This document shows, one piece after another, positions 33,449-39,849 of a stretch of DNA of 64,000 nucleotides (positions are counted from its first letter, which is position 1; each line of letters starts with the position of its first letter). The position numbers and the translations under genes are program-made. Source of the DNA: Candidatus Levyibacteriota bacterium (GTDB taxonomy: Bacteria > Patescibacteria > Microgenomatia > Levybacterales > UBA12049). The DNA lies in the NCBI GenBank assembly GCA_016186625.1, contig JACPLG010000008.1, forward strand, positions 62,001-126,000, given 5' to 3'. The notes under the pieces were generated by a model. The model was not told where the DNA came from and did not search any database. It worked only from the letters and a program-made list of their open reading frames with translations.

Positions 33449-34093
33449 TTAGCCTGTTTGGGTTACAACGGCGCGCTCGCCTGATAGCATAAATGAGGCA
33501 CCGTGTTTTTTAGCCAGTACTCCGTATTGACGTGCCGCTTTTTTGCTCCTAAGGGCTTTAAACCAGGCAAGAGAGTCCTCAACGTTTAGTCTGGCATCTC
33601 TTATCCATTCAAGTATCATTTCAACAAAGTTAAGCTGGTATTTGCCCGGAGCCTCAGCCATTTGCTCAAGCGCTATGACTTCAACTTTCTCTTTAAGCTC
33701 CGTTGAGCTGTTTGCAAGCTGTTTTATTTCAATAAGAATCTCCTGGATTTTTACCTGAATTTCGCGACTTTCCTCCCCTGTTTTTCTTTTTCCTACCTCA
33801 ACAATTTCTCTATGGTATTGACTTCCCGGTTCTGTCCTTACTTTTGCTTCCTGAATTTTTAAAGCTTCAAAATCAACTTCTTCTCCTGCTTCCATTTCTC
33901 CGCCGGATTCTGTATTACGGACGCCAGATTTTCCCAAGAATTGATCCCACGCGTCATAAACAGAATCCTTCCCTACGTCACGTACTATGGATTTTGCAAC
34001 TCCCTTACCCACTCCAATTAGGGCTTCAAACGGGTTTTCAGAAATATATTGTTTTGGCTCTCTTTTGCCGCTTTTTAATTTTGTATTTTGCAT
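33449..34093 (-). CDS. Conserved CPR-type protein, possibly DUF5660
   Basis: 214 aa with N-terminal NPFEALIGVGKGVAKSI, then DAWDQFLGKSG, a long charged coiled coil (residues about 80-150) and an Arg-rich end LRSKKAARQYGVLAKKHG. No membrane segment. I recall this pattern (NPFEAL...DAWxQ) from DUF5660 proteins of Patescibacteria, but cannot check it. Downstream of tig on the same strand, 18 bp apart. Function unknown. Confidence 0.55.
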   Translation of the reverse strand: MQNTKLKSGKREPKQYISENPFEALIGVGKGVAKSIVRDVGKDSVYDAWDQFLGKSGVRNTESGGEMEAGEEVDFEALKIQEAKVRTEPGSQYHREIVEVGKRKTGEESREIQVKIQEILIEIKQLANSSTELKEKVEVIALEQMAEAPGKYQLNFVEMILEWIRDARLNVEDSLAWFKALRSKKAARQYGVLAKKHGASFMLSGERAVVTQTG

Positions 34094-34111
34094 ATTGCGA
34101 CCACTAATTTA

Positions 34112-34939
34112 TCATAGGTTTCTTAGGAAATCAAGCGTTTTTTGCTGTCTTAAAATAGAAGCGAGAAGATATCTGTTGGCTCGCAGGCTTTCGCGTTCTT
34201 CTGGTTTTGCGTTTTCTATGGTTTTCTCAATCTCCGCTTCCTCCACGGTAATTTTTTCCTCCTGCGCAACTTTCTGAAGAGCAAACTCAAGTTTTAAGTC
34301 TGCCTCGGCTTTTCCTGCGTACTCGGCTCTTAAAGCCTCTGCAGTTTTTCCGGTTGAGGAGAGATATTGATCAAGACTCATTCCGAGTCTCTTGATCTCA
34401 TCAAGCGTTTGGCTAAGCAGCCTGTCAACTTCCCTATCAATAAGGACTTTTGGGATTGTGATTTCTGCATTTGCGAGCAAAGCTTTGATTATCTCATCAA
34501 GTTTTGGTTTTTCCTCCTGTTTTCCAGGCACAATAATTTTACTCTTTGCCGTAACTTTTTTAACTTCTTCTTTATACCCATCTAGCCTGACTTCGGGCGC
34601 TTCAGAAGTTATTGCGTGAAACTGCCAGTCTTTCCCTTCCAAAAGCTCTCCCTCAACATGGATCCTCGGATCCATAATGGGTTTTAGATTGTACTCTTTA
34701 ATTGCCTCTGTATAGGCTCCCGGAAGAATTTGTCTTAAAACCTCATCTTTTACTCTGGCGTTATCCAACTTTTCCTCAACCAGTTTTTTTGGCGCTTTTC
34801 CTTTGCGAAACCCAGGCAGATTGGCATTTTTAACCATTTCCGCAAGAACAATATCCCGTTCTTTTTTGACAATTGCCCAGGGAATGGTAATTTTTAGCTC
34901 AATTGTCCCGTCTGCTGTTCTCTCAATAGTTGTTTTCAT
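34112..34939 (-). CDS. tig: Trigger factor-like chaperone without PPIase domain
   Basis: 275 aa against about 430 in the standard protein. The ribosome-binding N-domain is present with its signature LPGFRKGKAPKKLVEEK (GFRxGxxP), followed directly by the helical C-domain (LIDREVDRLLSQTLDEIKRLGMSLDQYL). The FKBP-type domain is absent, leaving only a short linker near residue 140-155. Likely holds nascent chains at the exit tunnel without prolyl isomerase activity. Confidence 0.9.
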   Translation of the reverse strand: MKTTIERTADGTIELKITIPWAIVKKERDIVLAEMVKNANLPGFRKGKAPKKLVEEKLDNARVKDEVLRQILPGAYTEAIKEYNLKPIMDPRIHVEGELLEGKDWQFHAITSEAPEVRLDGYKEEVKKVTAKSKIIVPGKQEEKPKLDEIIKALLANAEITIPKVLIDREVDRLLSQTLDEIKRLGMSLDQYLSSTGKTAEALRAEYAGKAEADLKLEFALQKVAQEEKITVEEAEIEKTIENAKPEERESLRANRYLLASILRQQKTLDFLRNL

Positions 34940-34944
34940 AGTTT

Positions 34945-35050
34945 TTTAGTGTTTACACTGAGTGAACGAAGTGCGGACGAGAAGATTCTCCGCAAATGCA
35001 CTCGCTTCCGCTTCACAAGCGATCTCCTTCCAGTCCGCTCCCCACGCCTT
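34945..35050. repeat. Repeat-derived spacer between tig and tRNA-Leu
   Basis: Contains ACTGAGTGAACGAAGTGCGGAC and nested GCGGAC/GTCCGC, GCTTCCGCTTCACAAGCG inverted motifs, typical of dispersed palindromic DNA. No gene seen. Confidence 0.4.
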
Positions 35051-35053
35051 AAG

Positions 35054-35135
35054 TAGGCCGGAGAGGACTTGAACCTCCAAGGGTTTCCCCATATGGTCCT
35101 AAACCATACGCGTCTGCCAATTTCGCCACCGGCCC
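35054..35135 (-). tRNA. tRNA-Leu (TAG)
   Basis: Acceptor GGGCCGG/CCGGCCT, class II long variable arm (TGGGGAAACCCTT), anticodon loop TTTAGGA, T arm GGAGGTTCAAGTCCTCT. Confidence 0.93.
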
Positions 35136-35176
35136 GCAAATGGTATTATACCTTACCCTCCAAAGGCGGGCAAGTT

Positions 35177-35737
35177 TTATAAGGCTAGGGCTAGGGTAGA
35201 CTTTCCGTTTCTGAGTCTATATGCTTCAATTCTATTCATAAAAAAAGTAACCCTCTGTGCCCATGTAGGTGATGCAGCATATCTATGACCAATCAAATAT
35301 GGGTTGGAATCTGGATTTTCTCCAAGATAGTTTTGTCTAAGTCCTTTTGAAATTGTTTCAATTCCCTCACTCCATGAGGCAAATCTTATAACATTATTTC
35401 CATATACTCCCCAACCCCATCCGTTGTAAGAGTTGTAAGGGATATTTTTTCCAAAAGTTGATTCAAGTCCGGCAATTGAGGCAACAAGTCTCCAGTCAAG
35501 GCTGTATTTATCTGCGCTTTCCACAAAATCAGCGGCATAAGGTGCAAGAGGAGAGCCATAGCTTTCTAAAAAGCCCTCAAGAATTTCCGTCCTATTATCA
35601 ACAGGTTTTTGAGTTATTGTGGGATTTAGGGTAGCAGAAGAGCCTGATGCCTGTTCAAAAGCATAGGAATCCCCAGATACTTTGGAAAGCATTAAAATAA
35701 CTAAAACAAAAGAGACTATTGCTTGGAATTTCTTCAT
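35177..35737 (-). CDS. Secreted SLT/lysozyme-like cell-wall hydrolase (paralogue 1)
   Basis: The start ATG 35737 (MKKFQAIVSFVLVILML) gives a clean signal peptide. Mature part: catalytic Glu in VASIAGLESTFGKNIP, then YNSYNGWGWGVYGNNVIRFASWSEGIETISKGLRQNYL, the pattern of small lysozyme/transglycosylase-like domains. 186 aa. A paralogue lies 200 bp upstream. Strong consensus promoter and a structured leader precede it, so expression is probably high and possibly regulated. Confidence 0.78.
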   Translation of the reverse strand: MKKFQAIVSFVLVILMLSKVSGDSYAFEQASGSSATLNPTITQKPVDNRTEILEGFLESYGSPLAPYAADFVESADKYSLDWRLVASIAGLESTFGKNIPYNSYNGWGWGVYGNNVIRFASWSEGIETISKGLRQNYLGENPDSNPYLIGHRYAASPTWAQRVTFFMNRIEAYRLRNGKSTLALAL

Positions 35738-35755
35738 AGACGAATAATTAAAATC

Positions 35756-35782
35756 CCCCGCCAAGCGTTATACTTTGCGGGG
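35756..35782 (-). promoter_or_regulatory. Leader hairpin 2 before the lysozyme-like gene
   Basis: CCCCGC/GCGGGG stem, 15-nt loop, then GATTTTAATT; 19 nt upstream of the start codon. Confidence 0.5.
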
Positions 35783-35785
35783 AAT

Positions 35786-35829
35786 TAAAAAATCCTAACG
35801 TATGCATTTGGAAAAGCACACCTTAGGAT
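35786..35829 (-). terminator. Terminator/attenuator in the leader of the lysozyme-like gene
   Basis: ATCCTAA-g-GTGTGC/GCATAC-g-TTAGGAT stem (13 pairs, one mismatch), 10-nt loop, then six T. It starts within a few bases of +1, so most transcripts may end here as a small RNA of about 45 nt. Confidence 0.65.
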
Positions 35830-35839
35830 CTAGTTGCGC

Positions 35840-35868
35840 ATTATACTACTAACTATAGGATTTGTCAA
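35840..35868 (-). promoter_or_regulatory. Consensus sigma-70 promoter
   Basis: TTGACA (35863-35868), 17-nt spacer, TATAAT (35840-35845): a perfect match to consensus, the strongest promoter in the window. Confidence 0.85.
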
Positions 35869-35935
35869 GTACTTACTAGAGGATAAAATTGCTAATTTTG
35901 AGGCTAGAGACCGTAAGTTTGCCCCATGCGTGAGG

Positions 35936-36505
35936 TTACTTCAGCTCTTCCATGATGTGGGTTACGTTTTCAGCCCAATTATTTGTGTTTCTGGGGTTAT
36001 ATAGGGTGACAATTTCAAATGGCGTGACTAACCCCTTATCTCTATATTTTGTTGACAATGTTTTTGTAATTGTTTCTATCGCCTCAGGATAATTATTAAA
36101 TTTGATAACTTTTCCTCCATAAATTCCCCATCCCCAGCAGTTGTGAGAATTGGCAATTTCTTTTTTACAAAGAGTTGATTCTTGCATGGCTATTGCGGGA
36201 AGCAGCCTAAAATCAATATCATATCTTCGGGCTGCCGCAACAATATCGGCCGAGTATGGCTCAAGAGAAGATGAGTACTTGGCGAAAAACTGTCTGACAA
36301 TTTCTACTTTTGAGTCTTCTTCTTCAATTATATTTTGGATTGTAGTATCTGCGGGCGGAAGAGCAGCGTAAGCTATACCTTGTGTACTTTCCCCAAGCAC
36401 CTCTCCCTTTTTACTCGAACTTATGTTAAGAAGAAGAGAAAGAGAAAAGATAAGAAGGAGCGGAGTGAGCGTAAAAAAACCTACAAGGGCAGCAATTTTC
36501 CTCAT
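35936..36505 (-). CDS. Secreted SLT/lysozyme-like cell-wall hydrolase (paralogue 2)
   Basis: Start ATG 36505 (MRKIAALVGFFTLTPLLLIF, signal peptide); an in-frame codon at 36541 lies inside the -35 box and is rejected. Catalytic Glu in LPAIAMQESTLCKKE, then NSHNCWGWGIYGGKVIKFNNYPEAIETITKTLSTKYR, clearly paralogous to the gene at 35177. Two Cys near the active site could form a disulfide. Transcription start coincides with the ATG (leaderless). Confidence 0.8.
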   Translation of the reverse strand: MRKIAALVGFFTLTPLLLIFSLSLLLNISSSKKGEVLGESTQGIAYAALPPADTTIQNIIEEEDSKVEIVRQFFAKYSSSLEPYSADIVAAARRYDIDFRLLPAIAMQESTLCKKEIANSHNCWGWGIYGGKVIKFNNYPEAIETITKTLSTKYRDKGLVTPFEIVTLYNPRNTNNWAENVTHIMEELK

Positions 36506-36512
36506 GTAAATT

Positions 36513-36541
36513 ATTCTGTCATTTCCCAGGTTTTGTGTCAA
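36513..36541 (-). promoter_or_regulatory. Leaderless promoter of lysozyme-like paralogue 2
   Basis: TTGACA (36536-36541), 17-nt spacer, CAGAAT (36513-36518); 7 bases later is ATG 36505. Confidence 0.75.
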
Positions 36542-36572
36542 CTGATCTCTACTATTTCAAACTACTAGACAA

Positions 36573-36601
36573 TTGAGTAATTGAGGCTATTCTGTTACAA
36601 T
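36573..36601 (+). promoter_or_regulatory. Promoter of tRNA-Gly(GCC) leader
   Basis: TTGAGT (36573-36578), 17-nt spacer, TACAAT (36596-36601). Confidence 0.65.
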
Positions 36602-36636
36602 GTCATTTGATCTTTTTAATTCCAAATAGTGCTCGC

Positions 36637-36755
36637 CTAGAGCGCTGGCATAGTTACCACCGCTCTAGAGCAACCTTATAGGAAGGATCGTCGGGAAGCG
36701 GACCGAAGGGAGCTCGCCTGCTTGACAGGGGCGGGAACTGTAGGTTCTGTCCCGA
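36637..36755 (+). ncRNA. tRNA-upstream structured leader, copy at tRNA-Gly(GCC)
   Basis: 5' stem CTAGAGCG/CGCTCTAG with a 16-nt loop starting CTGG, then the 3' module CCTTATAGGAAGGATCGTCG..., ending GGTTCTGTCCCGA. An extra segment of about 40 nt (36697-36737) is inserted in the 3' hairpin. The tRNA follows 9 nt later. Confidence 0.55.
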
Positions 36756-36764
36756 GACTCACTC

Positions 36765-36836
36765 GCGGATGTAGTTCAGCGGTAGAATGTCTCGTTGCCA
36801 ACGAGAAGGTCGCCGGTTCGATCCCGGTCATCCGCT
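36765..36836 (+). tRNA. tRNA-Gly (GCC)
   Basis: Acceptor GCGGATG/CATCCGC, anticodon loop TTGCCAA in TCTCG/CGAGA, T arm GCCGGTTCGATCCCGGT. CCA is not encoded. An ORF starts 2 nt after the discriminator base. Confidence 0.95.
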
Positions 36837-36838
36837 CA

Positions 36839-37333
36839 ATGAGAGCATTTCTGACAGAAGATTTAATTTGGGAGCTCATAAGAGTTAGTCTTGGATTTAT
36901 AATGCTTTGGGCTTTTTTGGACAAGCTTTTGGGTCTTGGATTCGCAACTTCCAAGGAGGGCTCATGGCTTGAGGGTGTTTCGCCAACTGCCGGATTTTTA
37001 AAATTCGGAGCCGAAGGACCTTTTTCTCCCCTTTTTCAATCTTTCTCGGGAAGCCTTGTAATTGATTTGCTGTTTATGGCAGGACTTTTTCTTGTAGGAG
37101 CGTCCCTTATTTTGGGGATTGGAATAAAGATTGCAGGATATGCGGGAGCCCTAATGACGTTTTTAATATACTTGTCTCTTTTCCCGCCAGAGAACAATCC
37201 AATTATTGATGAGCACATTATTTACATTATTTTGTTTTTAGGATTGGCAAATACTCAAAAAGGAAGAAAATACAGCTTTTCCAAACAGTGGGCAACTCTC
37301 GATTTAGTTAAAAAATACCCGATTCTTGTTTAA
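36839..37333 (+). CDS. DoxX/DoxD-like membrane protein
   Basis: 164 aa from ATG 36839 (MRAFLTEDLIWELIRVSLGFIMLWAFLDKL), with four predicted membrane helices and the DoxX-type motif GFIMLWAFLDKLLGLGF. A longer in-frame start would run through the tRNA and is rejected. The ATG is 2 nt from the tRNA 3' end, so its mRNA 5' end is probably made by tRNA 3' processing. DoxX/DoxD relatives are linked to quinone or thiol redox; the role here is unknown. Confidence 0.75.
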   Translation: MRAFLTEDLIWELIRVSLGFIMLWAFLDKLLGLGFATSKEGSWLEGVSPTAGFLKFGAEGPFSPLFQSFSGSLVIDLLFMAGLFLVGASLILGIGIKIAGYAGALMTFLIYLSLFPPENNPIIDEHIIYIILFLGLANTQKGRKYSFSKQWATLDLVKKYPILV

Positions 37334-37341
37334 TGATTTTG

Positions 37342-37364
37342 CCTTCCCACATGGAATGTGGGAA
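37342..37364. repeat. REP family A, copy 2
   Basis: CCTTCCCAC-ATGGAAT-GTGGGAA, between the convergent doxX-like and LysM genes; probable two-way terminator. Confidence 0.8.
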
Positions 37365-37391
37365 TTCGGATTGAGCTGTTTATTCCCCTTC

Positions 37392-38180
37392 CTAGCCTCC
37401 CCAGCCGCGGGAGCGGGCGTGGTTAAGAGCAGCCTGCGTGTCACCACCGTAGGACTTTAGCCCCTGCTCCACCCCACCGTGCCTTGCTATATAGTTTGCA
37501 GCTCCATGTATTGCGTCTACAGCGTTGTTTATATCTGCATTCCCGTTTCCATCTCCATCCACGCCATAAGCTGTCCACGTGCCCGGCATAAACTGTAAGG
37601 GACCTTGAGCGCCTGTTCCATAGCCACTAGATATTGCTCCGTCCCTCCCTCCTGTTTCCATGATATGCAGGCCATACAGAATTTCCCACGGCACGCCGTA
37701 TTTTGAACCAGCTTGTTTATATACCTCGTCAAACGAGCCTGGCGCACCTTGGGCTTGAGTTGAGGCTCCGGCGACCGTGGTTTGGGCAGGTTCGATAGAA
37801 GGCGAGGGATCCGGTGCGGTTACCTCCTCGTAAATTTTTGCAAGTTTTTCAGAAAGCTTTTCTTCAGCATCTGGTTTAACAGCCAGCTTTATTTCCCAGC
37901 CAGTGTTAATTATTCGCGGGTCTTCAATCCAGGGATTATTATTCCAAAGAGTTGTCCAGAATTTTGAGGAGCCGTAATATTTTTGGGCAATACCATAAAG
38001 AGTATCACCGGAAACAACGGTGTGAGTTTTTGGTGGCTGTGGCGTAGGAGAAGGTGAGGTTGTAGGGCTTGAAATTTGAGAAATGTTGTTTTGAGGCGGC
38101 GGTGGAGGTTTGTTTTCGTCCTTTAAGATTGGCGAAATGATGGTTAAAAGAAAAATAGCTCCTACTACTACTCCTACCAT
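37392..38180 (-). CDS. LysM-domain lytic transglycosylase
   Basis: Start ATG 38180 (MVGVVVGAIFLLTIISPIL, membrane anchor or signal); the in-frame codon at 38198 overlaps the -10 box. After a Pro/Ser/Thr linker, a LysM domain (HTVVSGDTLYGIAQKYYGSSKFWTTLWNNNPWI), a second linker, and a C-terminal SLT-like domain with GVPWEILYGLHIMETGGRDG (catalytic Glu), GAQGPLQFMPGTWTAYGVDGDGNGNADINNAVDAIHGAANYIA. Acts on peptidoglycan outside the membrane. Confidence 0.88.
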   Translation of the reverse strand: MVGVVVGAIFLLTIISPILKDENKPPPPPQNNISQISSPTTSPSPTPQPPKTHTVVSGDTLYGIAQKYYGSSKFWTTLWNNNPWIEDPRIINTGWEIKLAVKPDAEEKLSEKLAKIYEEVTAPDPSPSIEPAQTTVAGASTQAQGAPGSFDEVYKQAGSKYGVPWEILYGLHIMETGGRDGAISSGYGTGAQGPLQFMPGTWTAYGVDGDGNGNADINNAVDAIHGAANYIARHGGVEQGLKSYGGDTQAALNHARSRGWGG

Positions 38181-38188
38181 AAAAGACG

Positions 38189-38217
38189 ATACTACCAAAG
38201 GGTAAATAATATGTCAA
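38189..38217 (-). promoter_or_regulatory. Near-leaderless promoter of the LysM gene
   Basis: TTGACA (38212-38217), 17-nt spacer, TAGTAT (38189-38194); ATG at 38180. Confidence 0.72.
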
Positions 38218-38252
38218 ACCGAGGCTGAAAGGGTTTGTTTTATAGTTACATT

Positions 38253-38339
38253 TGGTGCGGATGAGAGGACTCGAACCTCCACGCTTTTTAGGGCACAGCC
38301 ACCTCAAGGCTGCGTGTATACCGGTTTCACCACATCCGC
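38253..38339 (-). tRNA. tRNA-Leu (GAG)
   Basis: Acceptor GCGGATG/CATCCGC, anticodon loop TTGAGGT in CAGCC/GGCTG, long variable arm, T arm GGAGGTTCGAGTCCTCT, and encoded ACCA, unlike most tRNAs here. Confidence 0.93.
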
Positions 38340-38347
38340 TCGCCACA

Positions 38348-38467
38348 TGGGACAAACCTCACGGTTTTTCCCAACCTGCCCGCTAATGCTGCGCATAAGC
38401 GTTGCAGGCGGGCGATTTCCCTTTAGGGACCACAAAATCAGCACTCCCAATCCAACGATTTTGTGTC
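38348..38467 (-). ncRNA. tRNA-upstream structured leader, copy at tRNA-Leu(GAG)
   Basis: 5' stem ACAAAATC/GATTTTGT with loop GTTGGATTGGGAGTGCT; 3' module CCCTAAAGGGAAATCG...TTGGGAAAAACC, GGTTTGTCCCA. Repeat family E (38375-38412) is inserted between ATCG and TTGGG. A promoter (TTCCAA, 17, TAGAAT) just after tRNA-Leu(CAG) places +1 at the first stem. Confidence 0.65.
38375..38412. repeat. Repeat family E inserted in a tRNA leader
   Basis: CCTGCCCGCTAATGCTGCGC... with complementary GCAGGCGGG end; matches 20951-20990 in pheT. Confidence 0.7.
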
Positions 38468-38503
38468 TTTTATTCTATCAAGATTAGGTTTAATTTGGAA
38501 GTG

Positions 38504-38586
38504 TACCGAGGAGAGGATTCGGACCTCCAATCTCTTGCGAGAACAGCGTTCTGAACGCTGCGCGTCTACCATTTCGCCACCTCGGC
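38504..38586 (-). tRNA. tRNA-Leu (CAG)
   Basis: Acceptor GCCGAGG/CCTCGGT, anticodon loop TTCAGAA in CAGCG/CGCTG, long variable arm. CCA is not encoded. Confidence 0.92.
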
Positions 38587-38659
38587 TTGAATTGATTATA
38601 TCAAAAATGAGCGTAAAAAGTTGTTATACAAGGCTATCTTTGATAAAATTAGAGCACAT

Positions 38660-38730
38660 TGCCGAGTCGTCTAATGGTAGGACAACGGACTTTGGATCCG
38701 TTTATTTTGGTTCGAATCCAAGCTCGGCAG
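38660..38730 (+). tRNA. tRNA-Gln (TTG)
   Basis: Acceptor TGCCGAG/CTCGGCA, anticodon loop CTTTGGA in ACGGA/TCCGT, T arm TTTGGTTCGAATCCAAG. It lacks the structured leader; a TAAAAT -10 box lies about 15 nt upstream. Confidence 0.92.
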
Positions 38731-38762
38731 CGAGAAAACCATCCTATATAATTGCTACCTCT

Positions 38763-39266
38763 ATGGCTGATAATATAGAGCGAGTATTAAGACAAGTTGA
38801 CAGAGAAAACCCTGGATCTAGAGATACTTCTGATCAGATAAGGGCAATCATGTGGCCTGCTGTTGTGGAAAAAGGGTTTCCTAGACAGGCTGTCCTTATT
38901 GATAACGAACCTTCAGTTTATAGACATCCTCTTTTTGATTTCGTGAATTCAGATGCAAGGTTAGCGATTGGAGAAGATGTTGTCCAGTTAACATTAACAG
39001 AAAATAGATTATTGATTGCATTATGTAGGGAGATTAATAGAGCTGTTTCAAGAGAAAGTTTATTGTCTGCTATAAGCACTGACCCTGCTTTAGACACAGA
39101 CCCTAAAACCGTAAATGTTCATATAGGTCACTTGAGAAGAAAGATAGCGAATGGAAGGGAAATAGATAGTCCTATAGAAACCGTTAAGGGAATTGGATAT
39201 AGACTTGTAGACCCAACAGTGCCAAACGGTTATGGCTATAGCCATCCGCAGCCTTCCTTGGGTTAA
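38763..39266 (+). CDS. Winged-helix DNA-binding protein (OmpR/PhoB effector domain), no receiver
   Basis: 167 aa from ATG 38763; the longer frame upstream runs across two tRNA genes and is rejected. Residues about 65-155 form a Trans_reg_C winged helix: LTLTENRLLIALCREINRAVSRESLLSAI, then KTVNVHIGHLRRKIA and ETVKGIGYRLV. The N-terminal 60 residues do not look like a phospho-receiver. No sensor kinase is nearby. It starts 33 nt after tRNA-Gln and may share its transcript. Confidence 0.8.
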   Translation: MADNIERVLRQVDRENPGSRDTSDQIRAIMWPAVVEKGFPRQAVLIDNEPSVYRHPLFDFVNSDARLAIGEDVVQLTLTENRLLIALCREINRAVSRESLLSAISTDPALDTDPKTVNVHIGHLRRKIANGREIDSPIETVKGIGYRLVDPTVPNGYGYSHPQPSLG

Positions 39267-39305
39267 TCAGGCTAAGGCGGACAAGTCCCTCAGTGCCTAC
39301 AATAA

Positions 39306-39515
39306 TTATCTGATTCGAGAGGGAGACCCAGATGATGGATCGGCCGTAAGATCTCGCCCTCTTGGAATTTGAGGATCTGGTCTTCTTCCTGTAAGAAAAA
39401 AATATCTTATTGCTTCAGTCTCATGAGCGATTGCCCTTGGGCTCCCTGGTAAACCAGGATATCTGGGAGGCGGGCAACCAACGAGTGCGCGATCAGCAAC
39501 AAATCTTTCTGGCAT
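39306..39515 (-). CDS. Small unknown protein, 69 aa
   Basis: ATG 39515 (MPERFVADRALVGCPPPRYPGLPG), Pro/Arg-rich, no membrane segment, richer in G+C than its neighbours. The promoter TTGATT-17-TATTAT supports it as a real gene. The family is not recognised. Confidence 0.45.
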   Translation of the reverse strand: MPERFVADRALVGCPPPRYPGLPGSPRAIAHETEAIRYFFLTGRRPDPQIPRGRDLTADPSSGSPSRIR

Positions 39516-39526
39516 TTTCAATATAC

Positions 39527-39555
39527 ATAATACTTTATTACCCTTTTCAAATCAA
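39527..39555 (-). promoter_or_regulatory. Promoter of the 69-aa gene
   Basis: TTGATT (39550-39555), 17-nt spacer, TATTAT (39527-39532). Confidence 0.6.
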
Positions 39556-39560
39556 CTTCC

Positions 39561-39589
39561 TTGCCTCTTCCCCACGACTTTTGTATAAT
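39561..39589 (+). promoter_or_regulatory. Promoter of the tRNA-Phe leader
   Basis: TTGCCT (39561-39566), 17-nt spacer, extended TGTATAAT (39584-39589); divergent from the promoter of the 69-aa gene. It leaves a leader of about 117 nt before the tRNA. Confidence 0.7.
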
Positions 39590-39629
39590 TGTTTTCGATA
39601 TAAGATAATTGCTCGCCTAATAAAGAGGA

Positions 39630-39708
39630 GCGAAATCGTTGGATTGAGAGTGTCGATTTCGCTACCCCTAAAGGGAAATCGTTGGGAAAAACCGCGAGGT
39701 TTGTCCCA
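39630..39708 (+). ncRNA. tRNA-upstream structured leader, copy at tRNA-Phe
   Basis: 5' stem GCGAAATCG/CGATTTCGC (9 bp) with loop TTGGATTGAGAGTGT; 3' module CCTAAAGGGAAATCG, then hairpin TTGGGAAAAACC-GCGA-GGTTTGTCCCA. It ends 4 nt before the tRNA. Confidence 0.7.
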
Positions 39709-39712
39709 TTTA

Positions 39713-39785
39713 GCCGAGTTAGCCAAGTTGGTCAAGGCATCCGCCTGAAGAGCGGACTATCTCAGTTCGATTCTGAGACTCGGCA
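39713..39785 (+). tRNA. tRNA-Phe (GAA)
   Basis: Acceptor GCCGAGT/ACTCGGC, anticodon loop CTGAAGA in TCCGC/GCGGA, T arm CTCAGTTCGATTCTGAG. Its 3' end CTCGGCACAATTCG is imperfectly repeated at 39825-39838. Confidence 0.93.
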
Positions 39786-39849
39786 CAATTCGTTTATCCT
39801 GACGAGGTCGGAGGAGCTCACATCCTCAGCACAGTTCGAATTAAAATAA

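Noticed and set aside
34936..35139. Minus-strand ORF of 67 codons over tRNA-Leu(TAG)
   Set aside because: Made of tRNA and repeat sequence; no protein-like features.
35740..35845. Known riboswitch (ydaO/c-di-AMP) before the lysozyme-like gene
   Set aside because: Conserved core motifs of that class are not visible; only a terminator hairpin and a GC hairpin are.
36637..36755. T-box riboswitch before tRNA-Gly
   Set aside because: No T-box sequence, no synthetase gene downstream, and the loop does not follow the cognate codon in other copies.
36722..36838. Upstream extension of the DoxX-like ORF
   Set aside because: It passes through tRNA-Gly(GCC); ATG 36839 gives the family-like start.
38463..38762. 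Long upstream extension of the winged-helix ORF
   Set aside because: It runs through tRNA-Leu(CAG) and tRNA-Gln; the codons there are tRNA sequence read as protein.
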